From NCBI GenBank assembly GCA_002402275.1, contig DHFN01000136.1:1-6891 (forward strand): a DNA stretch of 6,891 nt, given 5' to 3'. The position numbers and the translations under genes were made by a program. The stretch is from Anaerolineales bacterium UBA4823 (lineage in GTDB: Bacteria; Chloroflexota; Anaerolineae; Anaerolineales; UBA4823). Below are positions 1 to 5,827 of this stretch, in pieces. Below the pieces are notes generated by a model, which did no database searches, had not been told where the DNA came from, and saw only the letters and a list, made by a program, of their open reading frames with translations. The first letter of the stretch is position 1, and every line of letters starts with the position of its first letter.

Positions 1-223
1 TCTGCATGGCGCGTTTGATTGGGCTGGCATACAGTGCGGCTGGATGCCAGCCCTGAGCTATGCGCGCAGCAACAGCCTGGGCTTGCGCCAAACCAGTTTC
101 ATTCAGCGGCACATCCGTACGTCCGCGGAAAGTGTTACGCACATTCGAAGCTGTTTCCCCGTGGCGAACCAGGATAAAAGTGCAGGGGGCTTGCAAGGAA
201 GGTGTTTGTTCAGTTTCAGACAT
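1..223 (-). CDS. Histidine phosphatase (phosphoglycerate mutase-like) family protein, N-terminal part, cut by window edge
   Basis: Reading the minus strand from the ATG at 223 gives 74 uninterrupted codons to the left edge, so the C-terminus lies outside the window. Residues 19-24 read VRHGET, the RHG signature of the histidine phosphatase superfamily, whose His21 would be the phosphate-accepting nucleophile. Asn27, the GRTDVPLNETG stretch (about 34-44) and YASPIKRAMQ (about 65-74) match the next conserved blocks of cofactor-dependent phosphoglycerate mutase, cobalamin phosphatase (CobC) and related phosphatases. About 13 residues precede the first beta strand, and there is no signal peptide, so it is probably cytosolic. 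The start is supported by AGGGAG seven bases upstream. The substrate cannot be told from this portion. It is on the same strand as the ATPase operon but separated from atpG by about 200 bases, so a functional link is not implied. Confidence 0.9.
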   Translation of the reverse strand, partial: MSETEQTPSLQAPCTFILVRHGETASNVRNTFRGRTDVPLNETGLAQAQAVAARIAQGWHPAALYASPIKRAMQ

Positions 224-230
224 ATATTTT

Positions 231-236
231 CTCCCT
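231..236 (-). promoter_or_regulatory. Ribosome binding site of the histidine phosphatase gene
   Basis: The minus strand reads AGGGAG, seven bases before the ATG at 223. It fixes the start of a gene that is otherwise only seen as an open frame running off the window. Confidence 0.75.
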
Positions 237-254
237 ATTTCTAAAACATTGTGA

Positions 255-283
255 ATCTTACCACAGCATGCTATAAACATTAA
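255..283 (-). promoter_or_regulatory. Possible weak sigma-70-like promoter for the histidine phosphatase gene
   Basis: On the minus strand TTAATG (278-283) and TAAGAT (255-260) are separated by 17 bases, matching the -35 and -10 consensus at 3 of 6 and 4 of 6 positions. The pair sits about 30 bases before the start codon in the only sizeable gap between genes. The match is weak and such matches are common in AT-rich DNA, so this is only a candidate. Confidence 0.2.
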
Positions 284-419
284 TTCTGGCGGCGATTATT
301 ACGAATCAAGCCCAGAAAAACTTGACGATTACTTGATAAACGTCTGTGCATTACCATGAATTTTTAAGCTTGTTTATGGAGTTGTAAGCATTTTGGTTGG
401 GTTTATGGATGTACAGGAT

Positions 420-1337
420 TTAGCGTGGACCAATCAACCCAGCGCCAACGATTAGCTCGTGAATCTGCTTAGTAGTAGCGTGCCGCTTTTCCATCGTGAT
501 TTCTAAGGTCAGCTCCTCGATGAGCTCTGCAGTGGTATCCTTAGCCTGTTCTAATGTCTGGTACCGATAGGTATTTTCAGCCGCAGCGGTTTCCAATAAT
601 AATTCATAAAATTTTATTGCAATCAAGTGGCGCTCGATCTTTTCAAGGATACTCTCTGGGTCCCCCTCAATGATTGGTTCGGGCCAAGGGATAGGCAGGG
701 CTTCTGGGTGTGTTTCTACCTGGAGTTTCTCATATGGCAGTAAGCGGGTAATCTCTGGTTGGTAGCCGGACCCATTTTTGCGTGGGCGGTAGGAAAAGAC
801 ATCCAAGCTGGCTAACTCTCCCGTTTCGAATTCTTTCAGCCAAGTGCGCATCATTTGATTAGCTTTGGCTTCATCCGGCAGGGAGCCGGATATCAGCGGT
901 TCAAAGGCGGTGAAGGCAATTTGCTCTGCTTGCAGCTTGGTCTGCAGACGCGCACCAAATGCCCAAACTTCTAAGGTGCTATTTGGTGTTTGCAATCTTT
1001 GGATTATCTCTTTGCTATTGTTAGCTAAATTGCGATTAAACGCCCCGCAAATGCCCCTAACACTGCCTAAGATGAGCAGTAATGCTTTTTGCTGCTTGGT
1101 ATTTTGAAAATCAGGGTCGGTTTCTTCTTTCACGCTCTTCTTTTGCTGGGGAGCAGATAGATGAACCAGCTGCTGCGCAATAGATGTGAAGCGTGTGGCA
1201 TAATTTTCCACACTGCGCAAACGTTTTTGCGTCATTTGCAAGGAACTGAGCGAAAGCACACGCAAGGCATTCAAGAGAGGCTCGATAGCCTCTAGGTTTG
1301 CCAGCCGAGCGGTTGCTCGTTCAAGAGCTTCGGACAT
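420..1337 (-). CDS. atpG: N-ATPase F1 subunit gamma (central rotor shaft)
   Basis: This 305-residue protein is the gamma subunit, the coiled-coil shaft that couples c-ring rotation to the alpha/beta hexamer. It shows the gamma layout: an N-terminal helix (about 1-60) that pairs with a C-terminal helix (about 230-300), around a Rossmann-like middle. Residues 92-105 (SVRGICGAFNRNLA) match the conserved gamma motif (S/D)xRGLCGxFNxN. The C-terminal helix contains AAENTYRYQT (251-260), corresponding to the family's conserved A(S/T)xNA region. Divergence from housekeeping gamma is high, as is usual for N-type enzymes. It is the last gene of the operon, where N-ATPase atpG normally sits, but here a small PII-like gene separates it from atpA. 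The GAGGAG ribosome site overlaps the stop of that gene, so translation is probably coupled. Confidence 0.93.
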   Translation of the reverse strand: MSEALERATARLANLEAIEPLLNALRVLSLSSLQMTQKRLRSVENYATRFTSIAQQLVHLSAPQQKKSVKEETDPDFQNTKQQKALLLILGSVRGICGAFNRNLANNSKEIIQRLQTPNSTLEVWAFGARLQTKLQAEQIAFTAFEPLISGSLPDEAKANQMMRTWLKEFETGELASLDVFSYRPRKNGSGYQPEITRLLPYEKLQVETHPEALPIPWPEPIIEGDPESILEKIERHLIAIKFYELLLETAAAENTYRYQTLEQAKDTTAELIEELTLEITMEKRHATTKQIHELIVGAGLIGPR

Positions 1338-1342
1338 TCAAT

Positions 1343-1348
1343 CTCCTC
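1343..1348 (-). promoter_or_regulatory. Ribosome binding site of atpG
   Basis: The minus strand reads GAGGAG five bases before the atpG ATG at 1337. It overlaps the TGA stop (1347-1349) of the upstream PII-like gene, which tightly couples the end of that gene to the start of gamma. Confidence 0.8.
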
Positions 1349-1676
1349 AAGAAAGCTCGAATTGGTCTAAGGACCAAATGAAGATGACCACACTGCCGTG
1401 TGTTTGCACGTCATCGGGGGAAATCTTGTTGGTTTCCCCGCCTTTGAGGCCGAAGCCGTGATGCAGTCGCTGATTTTGCTTTTGGCTGCTGGTCTTAATC
1501 ACATCTAAAATTTTCGGCACCTCAGAATCTTTCACCGCTATGAGCATAGTAAGCTGGCTTTGCCGTAGCATGCCCCCGCGTGTTTCATAGAACGTAGTTG
1601 AAAAGCCAGCATGAACGAGATCTGAGAGCAAAGTTTCACCATATTTCTTAGGAATAACCGCCATTACCATTTTCAT
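1347..1676 (-). CDS. PstA/DarA-like (PII-like, cyclic-di-AMP receptor family) protein inserted in the N-ATPase operon
   Basis: The protein is 109 residues from the ATG at 1676. I chose this start over the ATG at 1703 because it forms an ATGA overlap with the atpA stop, lacks extra N-terminal residues, and aligns residue for residue with PstA/DarA, which is also about 109 residues. Shared features, from memory of the family: KMxxAxI strand at 2-8, GF at 24-25, T28, GG at 34-35, L37-R38, the TxLIxV strand near 43-48, the following helix (about 50-62), and a final strand with FxWxLDQFE near the C-terminus. The family forms PII-like trimers that bind cyclic-di-AMP between subunits. Differences at ligand positions are S26 instead of Arg, M36 instead of Phe and Q41 instead of Asn. 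It has no membrane segment or signal peptide and should be cytosolic, where it could touch the F1 head. Family membership is well supported; c-di-AMP binding and any action on the ATPase are inference. Other PII-like sensors are the main alternative. Confidence 0.8.
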   Translation of the reverse strand: MKMVMAVIPKKYGETLLSDLVHAGFSTTFYETRGGMLRQSQLTMLIAVKDSEVPKILDVIKTSSQKQNQRLHHGFGLKGGETNKISPDDVQTHGSVVIFIWSLDQFELS

Positions 1677-3340
1677 GCTGTTTGCGTCCGTTTCTCCGCC
1701 CATTCAGAAGCGAATTGAGTCAGAACTTGATTAAGTTGTGTTTCAATATCTTTAGTAAAATCGCGTTTGGTATGAAGCTCATCTAAGGTTTGGGGAGCTT
1801 CATTACGCAATTGCTCGAGCATATCCTTGATGAACTCAGGGATATCTTCTTCCGCAACTTCTTCTAAGAAGCCGTGCGTAAAAGCATAGAACATGAGGGA
1901 TTGGTCGATTATCCCCACCGGTTGATTTGGTCCTTGGTTTAATAATCTATGAAGCTTTCTTCCATGTTCAATCTGGCGCCGGGTTACTTCGCCCACATCA
2001 GTGCCGAAGCGGGCAAAGTGAGCTACCTCTTCGTATTGAGAAAGCTCCAATTTTAGCGCGCTGGACACCTTTTTCATGGCAGGTTCCTGGGCAGCTGACC
2101 CCACACGAGAGACAGATTTGCCCACATCGATGGCAGGCAGATTTGCCTTATTGAATAGGTCTGTATCTAAGATAATCTGACCGTCAGTAATCGAAATAAG
2201 ATTAGTCACGATATAGCTAGAAATGTTCCCACGTTGCGTAGTGACGATAGGCAAAGCAGTGATACTCTTTCCGCCGTGTTCCTCGTTTAGACGACACGCC
2301 CGTTCTAATAGACGAGAATGCAGGTAGAAAATATCGCCCGGATAGGCTTCGCGACCAGGTGGACGCCGCAGCAGGAGACTAATTTCGCGATAGGTGTCGG
2401 CATGCTTTGAGAGGTCGTCAAAAACAATGAGCACGTCTCTCCCGGAATCCATATAAAACTCGGCTAGGGTTACCCCAGTATATGGAGCGAGGTAACGCAA
2501 TGCCGGCGGGTCATCTGGGCTGGCAACAATTACTGTTGTCTTTGGCATGACGCCGCCCTTTTCCAGGATTTCTAAGGCGTTCAAAACGGACGCCTTTTTC
2601 TGTCCAATAGAAACATATATGCAATCAACGTTTGATTCCCGTTGTTGTAAGATGGTATCCAAAGCTAAGGTCGTCTTACCGATTTGGCGGTCACCTACAA
2701 TCAACTCGCGTTGGCCACGTCCCAAGGGGAAGAGAGCATCGATGACCTTAGTACCCGTATAGAGAGGTGTATCCACAGGTGCACGCTCGGTAACACCCGG
2801 GGCAACTTTTTCAATCGATCGATACTCCGAAGGAACAATTTGGGCATCGTTCATGATCGGGTTTCCTAGGGGATCAATCACACGTCCTAAAAATTGAAAG
2901 CCCACCGGCACATTCAAACGCTGGCCGGTGGCTTCTGCTAAGTCACCGCCCCGGATGCCCAAGTCAGGACCGAGTAAAAGCACGTCTACATACTTTTGGT
3001 CCAAACTCAAGACCATGCCCTGGATCCCATTGGGGAAATTGACCAACTCTTCTAAGCTCGCATCGGGAAGCCCGCTCAGGGTGGCAACACCATTGCCAAT
3101 GTATTGGACTGTGCCAACGCTGCGAAATAACAGCTTAGGTGAGATTGATTTACTCGCCTCAATTAAAATCTGTAAAAATTTGCTGATGTCTCCATAAACT
3201 TGAATAGGCTCACCAAGGCCTTCCACATGGGATTTGACCTCGGTAACGAACACGTCAGTGGGAATATTCAATGGGGAGTCTTTCTCCAGCTTTTCAGCAA
3301 ACCCTTGAAGCAGATTATCTTTCTCCGATGGCATGCTCAT
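1673..3340 (-). CDS. atpA: N-ATPase F1 subunit alpha
   Basis: This 555-residue alpha subunit forms the non-catalytic nucleotide sites of the F1 hexamer and supplies the arginine finger to beta. It shows the beta-barrel domain (about 72-145), the P-loop GDRQIGKT (216-223; most alphas have Thr where this has Ile220), the Walker B strand DVLIVFDD (302-309), the conserved EAYPGDIFYLHSRLLER block (331-347), and SVSRVGSAAQ (409-418) carrying the arginine finger Arg412. The C-terminal helical domain follows (about 430-550). Compared with E. coli alpha the P-loop lies about 47 residues later, all because of an N-terminal extension (about residues 1-72). The ATG at 3340 has AGGGAG four bases upstream; Met3 (3334) would sit ten bases from it and is an alternative start. 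It overlaps the end of atpF by 26 bases and its stop overlaps the next start. Confidence 0.97.
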   Translation of the reverse strand: MSMPSEKDNLLQGFAEKLEKDSPLNIPTDVFVTEVKSHVEGLGEPIQVYGDISKFLQILIEASKSISPKLLFRSVGTVQYIGNGVATLSGLPDASLEELVNFPNGIQGMVLSLDQKYVDVLLLGPDLGIRGGDLAEATGQRLNVPVGFQFLGRVIDPLGNPIMNDAQIVPSEYRSIEKVAPGVTERAPVDTPLYTGTKVIDALFPLGRGQRELIVGDRQIGKTTLALDTILQQRESNVDCIYVSIGQKKASVLNALEILEKGGVMPKTTVIVASPDDPPALRYLAPYTGVTLAEFYMDSGRDVLIVFDDLSKHADTYREISLLLRRPPGREAYPGDIFYLHSRLLERACRLNEEHGGKSITALPIVTTQRGNISSYIVTNLISITDGQIILDTDLFNKANLPAIDVGKSVSRVGSAAQEPAMKKVSSALKLELSQYEEVAHFARFGTDVGEVTRRQIEHGRKLHRLLNQGPNQPVGIIDQSLMFYAFTHGFLEEVAEEDIPEFIKDMLEQLRNEAPQTLDELHTKRDFTKDIETQLNQVLTQFASEWAEKRTQTA

Positions 3341-4121
3341 GTGACTCCCTGCTCAGTTGTTCTAAAATTTTGTTGACCTCGGTGCGTAAATTCTCCACAT
3401 TGGTGAGGACTGAGTTATCGAGTACAAAGTCTCCTACGTGGGCACGAACGCCAGCGATGAGGTGGGGTTCCACTTCAACATTGATTTCGACGTCTTTATC
3501 AGCCAGAGCGCTAAAGGTGTTATAGAGCTTAGATTGCTGTTCGATAGTCAGTGGCCGCACGACGGTTAAATCAATAATCGGTATTTGTTCTTCTAAGGAA
3601 CCCCGGATGGTATTTAGCCTTTGGACATCATCTTCGCCTAGGGTCCAGATGCGGGTGGTGAGGTCATCTATTAAGATGTCGTTCACCTGAGGAGGTATGA
3701 CCTGTTGCAGGATTTCCCTGGTAATTTGAAGGATGGTATCGGTGAAAACCTGCCTATTTTTGTTTAGTTCAGCACGTTGTTCCTGCCTGGCTTGCTTAAT
3801 GGCGTCTGCCATGATTTGCGCGGCTTCTTCATACGTTGCTTGCAGGAGCTCTTCTTGCCTAGCTCTGCTCTTTTCGTAAGCCTCTTGCAAGATTTGTTCA
3901 ATCTCCTCGTCCAAATGGCTCAAGCGCCGGTTGATCTCCTCAAGTTTACGCGCAGCTTCTTCACGGTCTTCTTCAAGTTCTCTCAGCAATTCGGCTTTTT
4001 CTTTTGCCCGCCGATCTGCATTCCTGGCCATTGGTTTGAAGACCAGGTAATAGAGAGCAACCGTGATGATAATAAAATTTATTATCTCCCAACCGATTGT
4101 GTCGAGAAAGATATCCAGCAT
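3315..4121 (-). CDS. atpF: N-ATPase subunit b with delta-like C-terminal domain (peripheral stalk)
   Basis: This 268-residue protein combines two roles that are separate genes in ordinary F-ATPases. Residues 8-30 form one N-terminal membrane helix, followed by a long, highly charged coiled coil (about 33-140) typical of the b stator. The remainder (about 145-260) resembles the delta subunit: VEPHLIAGVRAHVGDFVLDNSV near 217-238 corresponds to delta's conserved DPxLIGGxxxxxGDxxxDxSV motif (in pieces: EPHLIAGVR, then VGDFVLDNS). Long b with a delta-like end and no atpH is characteristic of N-ATPases. It therefore anchors the F1 head to subunit a in the membrane. It begins 3 bases after the atpE stop, with GGTGG as a likely ribosome site, and overlaps atpA by 26 bases. 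Confidence 0.93.
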   Translation of the reverse strand: MLDIFLDTIGWEIINFIIITVALYYLVFKPMARNADRRAKEKAELLRELEEDREEAARKLEEINRRLSHLDEEIEQILQEAYEKSRARQEELLQATYEEAAQIMADAIKQARQEQRAELNKNRQVFTDTILQITREILQQVIPPQVNDILIDDLTTRIWTLGEDDVQRLNTIRGSLEEQIPIIDLTVVRPLTIEQQSKLYNTFSALADKDVEINVEVEPHLIAGVRAHVGDFVLDNSVLTNVENLRTEVNKILEQLSRESHEHAIGER

Positions 4122-4124
4122 CGT

Positions 4125-4400
4125 TTAGCCACCAAAGAATCGTGTAATTAGAGGGTTAGCAAATAGCAATATCATGACCACAAGGAGCTGGAAGATAACA
4201 CCGGTTTCAACCAAAGCCATGGCGATGATCATGGTTGTCCTCAATTCCCCTGCGGCTTCCGGTTGTCGTGCGATGCCCTCGACGGCTTTGGTGGCTATCT
4301 TGCCTTCCCACGTCTCCGGCACGATCACCCCGACCATAATTACAATACCCGAGGTGATAATACTTACAATGGTTACTAAGACTTCTGGACTAAGATTCAT
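4125..4400 (-). CDS. atpE: N-ATPase Fo subunit c (rotor ring, ion-binding proteolipid)
   Basis: This 91-residue two-helix hairpin forms the membrane rotor ring. The polar loop KAVEGIARQPEAAG (38-51) is the family hallmark. Helix 2 contains ALVETG (62-67) with the ion-binding carboxylate Glu65, and ends in LLFANP (78-83). Numbering coincides with the Na+-type Ilyobacter c subunit: Glu32 replaces Gln32, Leu63 replaces Val63, Thr66 replaces Ser66, Gly67 replaces Thr67 and Phe70 replaces Tyr70. Two carboxylates (32 and 65) plus a hydroxyl are typical of N-ATPase rings; coupling could be Na+ or H+. Helix 1 is odd: the usual GxGxGxGxG is reduced to Val25, Val27, Glu29, Trp31, Gly33. AAGGAA lies seven bases before the start, which overlaps the end of atpB by 11 bases. 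Confidence 0.97.
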   Translation of the reverse strand: MNLSPEVLVTIVSIITSGIVIMVGVIVPETWEGKIATKAVEGIARQPEAAGELRTTMIIAMALVETGVIFQLLVVMILLFANPLITRFFGG

Positions 4401-5097
4401 TTGCTAATTCCTTTCGTTTTTCTTTAATTTGTTTTTTTGATTCTTTCTTAGAACTTTCCTCTTTATTGATTGCGACTGCAGAACCAATATAGAGAGAAGC
4501 TAAAATGGTAAATACATAGGCTTGTAAAATACCCGTGAAAAGGCCCAAACCAGCCACGGCTACGGGTACAAACATAGGAATGATAGATAAAACGATGGCA
4601 AAAATCAAGTCGCCACCTAAGATATTGCCAAAAAGACGCAAAGCTAATGAAATTGTGCGGCTAAATTGGCTGATAATTTCAAGTGGGAACAAGAAGATTG
4701 GTGTTGCAAATTCCTTGAGATAACCCAGGAAGCCCTTCTTTCTGATTCCGTAATAATGCACCGCAAGAAACACGATAAGGGCTAATGCAATGGTTGTATT
4801 TATATCGGATGTTGGGGATTTTACCCCTGGGATGATCGAAGCAGCGCTGGAGAAAAAGATAAAAACCATGAAGGATCCCAAAATTGGAATGTAGGGATTG
4901 AGGTTTTCCTCATCTAAAACGCTGCTAATAACCCCGATGATAGCGTCAAGCAATGTTGCTAACAAATTCGGTTTAATCTTTTCGATCAAGATAACGCCCA
5001 AGATGATAATTACCATCACCAGCCACGTGTATACGACAGTGTCTCTTACTGGAATTCCTAACAAATAAAATACAATCGGGTGTTCAGTTATTTCCAT
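4390..5097 (-). CDS. atpB: N-ATPase Fo subunit a (ion channel stator)
   Basis: This 235-residue, multi-helix membrane protein provides the ion half-channels against the c ring. The SLALRLFGN block (150-158) contains the essential Arg154, equivalent to E. coli aArg210, followed by GGDLI (161-165). LQAYVFTIL (191-199) carries Gln192, matching the second conserved polar residue (E. coli Gln252). Hydrophobic segments lie at about 22-38, 72-90, 102-117, 130-145, 150-185 and 186-208. Its N-terminus (HPIVFYLLGIPV) is the short form typical of N-type a subunits. The C-terminal 24 residues are a lysine- and glutamate-rich cytosolic tail, longer than usual. AAGGAA about a dozen bases upstream is a plausible ribosome site. 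It starts 9 bases after atpR ends and overlaps atpE by 11 bases. Confidence 0.96.
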   Translation of the reverse strand: MEITEHPIVFYLLGIPVRDTVVYTWLVMVIIILGVILIEKIKPNLLATLLDAIIGVISSVLDEENLNPYIPILGSFMVFIFFSSAASIIPGVKSPTSDINTTIALALIVFLAVHYYGIRKKGFLGYLKEFATPIFLFPLEIISQFSRTISLALRLFGNILGGDLIFAIVLSIIPMFVPVAVAGLGLFTGILQAYVFTILASLYIGSAVAINKEESSKKESKKQIKEKRKELANES

Positions 5098-5106
5098 AAA
5101 CGCGAT

Positions 5107-5427
5107 TTATTCCTTTCCGTCGGGTTCACTTGGGCGATTAGCCATTTTATTCATCCGTATGATCTGCCAAAAATGTGCTGCGGTTAAGCTAAAGACAAAA
5201 CAGAGGGCGTAGAGAATGCCTGCGTTGACAAAAATATATAAAAGAACAATCAAAAGAGCCCACCGTAAAAGGTTCATGAGGACAGTCGGAAGGATTTTTC
5301 GTGAGGAGGCTTGACCGGTCCTCGATTCCACGTTCTGCCGGATGATGCGTATAGAAAATAATGACCATCCTATGCCCAAAGCACAGCTCAGGATGATTAA
5401 ACCTATTTTTGCGATAACATCATTCAT
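5107..5427 (-). CDS. atpR: N-ATPase accessory membrane subunit AtpR
   Basis: This 106-residue protein has three predicted membrane helices (about 5-26, 50-68 and 70-90) with short ends. It is assigned to AtpR mainly from size, topology and position between atpQ and atpB, the diagnostic N-ATPase slot; sequence conservation in the family is low. Arg55 at the start of helix 2 (LLRWALL) matches a family arginine. AtpR occurs only in N-type operons and is thought to assist c-ring assembly or the membrane sector; its exact role is unsettled. The start codon overlaps the atpQ stop in an ATGA, indicating translational coupling. Confidence 0.85.
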   Translation of the reverse strand: MNDVIAKIGLIILSCALGIGWSLFSIRIIRQNVESRTGQASSRKILPTVLMNLLRWALLIVLLYIFVNAGILYALCFVFSLTAAHFWQIIRMNKMANRPSEPDGKE

Positions 5428-5819
5428 GTGTGTTTATTCTCTTGCTCATTGTAAATTTCTTGTTCCCTTTTTTGCTTGCGTTCTTCTTCTCTTTTCTTCT
5501 CCAATTCGTTTTGCATAATTTCAAATTCTTCGCTGATAAACTTGAGAACGCTAAGTACAGCCAGAAGAACACCCAAGCCTAGAAATGTTAGGGTAAAATA
5601 AGTGCCTGTGTTAAGGTGCTTATCGATAAAAAAGCCAATGAGTGGTCCAACACCAATCGGAATGGCGATTTCCCATCCGAGTGAGGAAGCCCTTAAATCT
5701 CGACCTGTGAGCATAGGTTTTTTTTGATATTTCTTTTGGATTGCCTCGCCTGGGGCACTATTCTCTTCAAGCCTTGGCAATTCCGCATCTGACAGGTGCT
5801 CATTTGTTTCATTTTGCAT
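5424..5819 (-). CDS. atpQ: N-ATPase accessory membrane subunit AtpQ (AtpI-like)
   Basis: The protein has 131 residues with two membrane helices, about 50-66 and 72-94. LGWEIAIPIGVGPLIGFFID (47-66) contains the small-residue helix and G-x-F-I-D end that characterise the AtpQ/AtpI family (ATPase_gene1 type). Members are thought to help assemble the c ring or handle divalent cations; the function here is inferred from family and position. It is longer than typical members because of a hydrophilic N-terminal tail (1-45) and a very charged Lys/Glu/Arg C-terminus (97-130) likely to be helical or coiled coil. No Shine-Dalgarno is evident; the start lies 8 bases after the atpC stop, so translation may be coupled. 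It overlaps atpR by 4 bases. Confidence 0.85.
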   Translation of the reverse strand: MQNETNEHLSDAELPRLEENSAPGEAIQKKYQKKPMLTGRDLRASSLGWEIAIPIGVGPLIGFFIDKHLNTGTYFTLTFLGLGVLLAVLSVLKFISEEFEIMQNELEKKREEERKQKREQEIYNEQENKHT

Positions 5820-5827
5820 TGGTAGTG

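Larger units (their letters stand above)
224..419. other. Intergenic spacer between atpG and the histidine phosphatase gene
   Basis: This is the only real gap in the window, about 200 AT-rich bases. It marks the end of the ATPase operon. I looked for a GC-rich hairpin followed by a T run on the minus strand after atpG and found none; the best pairing is a 5-base stem (TCAAG with CTTGA), too weak to call a terminator. A 9-base direct repeat, GTTTATGGA on the plus strand, occurs at 372-380 and 401-409. No tRNA-like or other RNA structure was recognised. Confidence 0.6.

Noticed and set aside
290..335. Inverted repeat TCAAG with CTTGA after atpG as a possible intrinsic terminator
   Set aside because: The stem is only five bases with a long loop, is AT-rich, and has no T run following it on the minus strand.
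280..351. A 23-codon minus-strand frame starting at 351, rich in Arg and Asn, in the spacer
   Set aside because: No ribosome binding site precedes the ATG, it is very short, and nothing about its sequence is recognisable.
865..1107. Plus-strand open frames opposite atpG and atpA, including 1927-2154 and 2928-3197
   Set aside because: They lie antisense to well-supported genes and show no motifs.
1677..1703. Upstream ATG at 1703 as the start of the PII-like gene
   Set aside because: It would add nine residues not matching the family, has no ribosome site, and lies well inside atpA; the ATG at 1676 forms a typical ATGA overlap and gives exactly the family numbering.
3777..4151. A 124-codon plus-strand open frame opposite atpF
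   Set aside because: It is the complement of the charged coiled-coil region of atpF and has no recognisable protein character; the minus-strand gene is certain.
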